NCBI GenBank assembly: GCA_027604185.1
Contig: JADGKB010000034.1
Coordinates: 62,001-126,000, forward strand
Reading direction: 5' to 3'
Source of the DNA: Boothiomyces macroporosus
Lineage: Eukaryota > Chytridiomycota > Chytridiomycetes > Rhizophydiales > Terramycetaceae
DNA: 64,000 nt
The notes below the pieces were generated by a model. It saw only the letters and a program-made list of their open reading frames with translations, did not search any database and had not been told where the DNA came from. Of this stretch, positions 62,397-64,000 are shown piece after piece (positions within the stretch are counted from its first letter, which is position 1; every line of letters starts with the position of its first letter). Both the position numbers and the translations under genes were made by a program.

Positions 62397-63096
62397 TTAG
62401 ATAATGCCGGCTCCGCCGTAGCCTAATCCACCACCTGAATTACTCTCTGCTTACCCATTCCGCCGCCTAAGTGAGATAGATCGTACCCATTCCGCCATAG
62501 CCTAGACCACCTGAATCAATAACATTTACCCATGCCATAACCTAAACCACCTGGATCAGTTAAAATTACCCACGCCACCTGGATTACACTCTCTTTACCC
62601 ATTCCAGCACCTCCTAAACCACCTGAATTACTCTCTGCTTACCCATTCCGCCGCCTAAGTGAGATAGATCGTACCCATTCCGCCATAACCTAGACCACCA
62701 AATTCAGTAAGACTTACCCATTCCTCCACCTAAATCAGACCAAGCTTACCCATTCCTCCACCCAAACCACCATATCCACCTTGATTAACTTTATTTACCG
62801 AATCCACCGAAACCTGGGAATCCTCCGTAGGCACCTACACCACCACCATAATTACCATATCCTTGATCTCCAGCACCAGCTTCGTTCCATTCAGTTCCTC
62901 GGTTCCAACTAGCACCTTGATTCAACCCTTGTGCGGCAGCAAGTGCACCAAGCTGATCTCCATAGCCATTGTAACCTATGAATCTCTTTTCAAAAGTAGG
63001 TGTTGCTGCAGGAGCAATAGCACTAGTAGTCACAGTAGGAACACTTTGAAAATCAAAGATGTTTGCAGTTACAGCACCCAATAACAGTGAAAGCAT
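62397..63096 (-). CDS. Secreted Gly-rich protein assembled from micro-exons
   Basis: 164 residues from 11 exons. Exon 1 (62799-63096) encodes a signal peptide (MLSLLLGAVTANIF), a Lys-Arg site (TFEKRFIGYNGYGDQ) and a Gly/Tyr region. Ten tiny exons of 30, 12, 15, 12, 24, 9, 21, 24, 12 and 38 nt follow. Introns are at 62780-62798, 62730-62749, 62690-62717, 62655-62674, 62623-62642, 62579-62598, 62551-62569, 62511-62529, 62467-62486 and 62435-62454. Nearly all exons start GTGG and end ATGG in phase 1, encoding GGxGYGGMG-type repeats. Reading through the introns meets stops. TATAAA at 63121-63126 is 25 bp upstream of ATG. Likely a wall or adhesive protein. Confidence 0.8.
62431..62699. repeat. Duplicated exon-intron segment in Gly-rich gene
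   Basis: An 81-bp segment at 62431-62511 recurs at 62619-62699 with one mismatch (188-bp offset). Each copy contains two complete introns and the exons between them (12 and 24 nt in one copy, 12 and 15 nt in the other). Introns 4 and 9, and introns 5 and 10, are thus identical. This shows amplification of exon-intron units as a block. Confidence 0.9.
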
Positions 63097-63216
63097 TAGC
63101 CTGGCTTTCACCTTACCTTTTTTATACTTTTTGAAGTTTATGTCATGCGCATTTAAAGCTTAAATACAATGTCACTGCATGTAAAAGTTAAATTACTTAT
63201 GCAAAAGGTTTATTCG

Positions 63217-63529
63217 TTAATGGTTGTAGCTTTCTTGCAATTCATAGCAGTACTTTAATACTGGGATTGAGCCTTGGGAGCAGGCATACATAGCACATTG
63301 AGATAGTTGTGAGTTGTTTTCGGATTCTTCTGCTGCGAGATAACACATTTTGCCAATATTATTCCAATCGTTATCTTCAGTGTTTCTTTTCCCGAAACTG
63401 TTGTAAGAACCTGCAAATCCTGGTGCATAGCCAGAGAATTGCCCGTTATTGTAGCTGCCAGCAAAGCCAGTTGCATATCCGCTAAACTGTCCTCACGATT
63501 GCTAATGCTTGAATCAATATTTCTAGCAT
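63217..63529 (-). CDS. Secreted Gly/Tyr-rich protein, apparently frameshifted
   Basis: From 63492 to the stop at 63217 the frame reads GQFSGYATGFAGSYNNGQFSG, a Lys-Arg site (FGKRNTED) and a Cys motif MCYLAAEE, LSQCAMYAC and YCYELQ. This parallels the neighbour at 63626-64000. TATAAAA at 63552-63558 predicts a start at ATG 63529 (MLEILIQALAIV, signal-like). However, that frame hits TAG and would need removal of one base near 63493 to join the repeat frame. No intron solves this, so either the gene is broken or the sequence has a one-base error. Confidence 0.65.
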
Positions 63530-63625
63530 ACTGATCTGAATCAACGTCTTCTTTTATATCCTTGCAATTCCAATGCGCATTAAACAAAGGCAAATTTAAG
63601 CAATTTATTTAAAGCAAATGCAAAA

Positions 63626-64000
63626 TTACCAACCAGATGGCACTTGTCCTCCATTGGTGTTGCTTGATGCTTGTTCCAATTGGTAGCAATATTGTAACTG
63701 AGTAATAGAACTATTGAGACAAGCGTTTCTGGCGCATTGTGCTAAAGTTGGGCTACTTTGAAATGTGGTGCCTGCAGTGTAACATTGGCTTGCAAAGTTG
63801 ACTTCTTGGTTTGTATTTTGGGATTGAGCATCTCTTTTCCATCGAGTACCAGCACCATAATATCCTGGCCCATATCCACTGAATTGCCCGTTATTATAAG
63901 CTCCAGCACCATATGGAGAGTAACCACTGAATTGGCCATTGTTGTAAGCACCTGCACCATATGGAGTGTAACCGCTAAATTGACCAGCTCCACCAATTCC
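63626..64000 (-). CDS. Secreted Gly/Tyr-rich protein, 5' part missing
   Basis: 124 residues of the C-terminal part; the N-terminus lies beyond the window end. Three repeats of (N)NGQFSGY(T/S/G)P(Y/G) with YGAGAYNN between them are followed by a Lys-Arg site (RWKRDAQSQN). A C-terminal Cys domain reads QCYTAGTTF, LAQCARNAC and YCYQLEQ. The Cys spacing matches the downstream paralogue. Probably a secreted, Kex2-processed structural protein. There is no start codon inside the window. Confidence 0.8.
   Translation of the reverse strand, partial: GIGGAGQFSGYTPYGAGAYNNGQFSGYSPYGAGAYNNGQFSGYGPGYYGAGTRWKRDAQSQNTNQEVNFASQCYTAGTTFQSSPTLAQCARNACLNSSITQLQYCYQLEQASSNTNGGQVPSGW

Noticed and set aside
1..64000. 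CRISPR arrays, bacterial operons or riboswitches
   Set aside because: Spliceosomal introns, U1 snRNA and fungal gene content show nuclear eukaryotic DNA; no direct-repeat/spacer array is present.

Overview
The window is nuclear DNA of an AT-rich, gene-dense eukaryote. The best fit is an early-diverging, chytrid-like fungus. Plant-style LRR transmembrane proteins lacking an N-terminal signal peptide, ankyrin proteins built from 'DPRVDP' units, an LRR-TM-SH3 protein, DCAF11/WDR23, RapGAP and BDP1 argue for a fungus outside the Dikarya. A rozellid or aphelid relative cannot be excluded from sequence alone. Genes lie on both strands, often 30-400 bp apart.

The dominant property is intron size. 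Splicing conserved proteins back into frame by hand gave 76 introns: one of 17 nt, 16 of 19 nt, 42 of 20 nt, 6 of 21 nt and 8 of 22 nt, plus three exceptions (28, 86 and 128 nt). They have GT-AG ends (two are GC-AG), usually with a CTAAC, TTAAT or TTAAC branch-like motif a few nt before the acceptor. The reconstructed frames restore RapGAP, prolyl oligopeptidase, VPS53, YRB2, RPS18, mitochondrial EF-Tu, an ABCC transporter, two DHHC enzymes, DCAF11, pyruvate kinase and BDP1. A U1 snRNA gene with a TATA box 30 bp upstream lies at 44388-44550.

Layout. 1-6.5 kb: RapGAP (partial), a prolyl oligopeptidase with an M1-aminopeptidase-like N-terminal domain, and VPS53. 6.5-15.7 kb: a cluster of single-pass membrane proteins, comprising one LRR-TM-SH3 receptor-like protein, one LRR-TM protein and four proteins with long proline-rich tails that share short motifs. 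This looks like a surface-signalling locus. 16-25.5 kb: two ankyrin proteins, YRB2, an LRR protein and a CCCH/CHY zinc-finger protein. 26-34 kb: an acyltransferase-like protein, an AIFM2-like oxidoreductase, a Harbinger-type transposase relic, RPS18 with TTAGGG repeats upstream, EF-Tu and an LRR protein. 34-36 kb: a secreted repeat-peptide precursor and an orphan gene. 36-44.5 kb: ABCC transporter, two DHHC palmitoyltransferases, DCAF11 and U1. 44.6-52.4 kb: five tandem paralogues of a 7-TM family, interrupted by an SDR gene. 54-62 kb: pyruvate kinase (one long intron with a possible box C/D snoRNA), a membrane-anchored SET protein, BDP1, a large-ectodomain 7-TM protein and small proteins. 62.4-64 kb: secreted Gly/Tyr-rich proteins with Lys-Arg sites, one assembled from micro-exons of 9-38 nt separated by 19-28 nt introns.

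Starts were placed at ATG, guided by TATA-like boxes 25-40 bp upstream where visible. Functions rest on motif recognition alone; no database search was possible.
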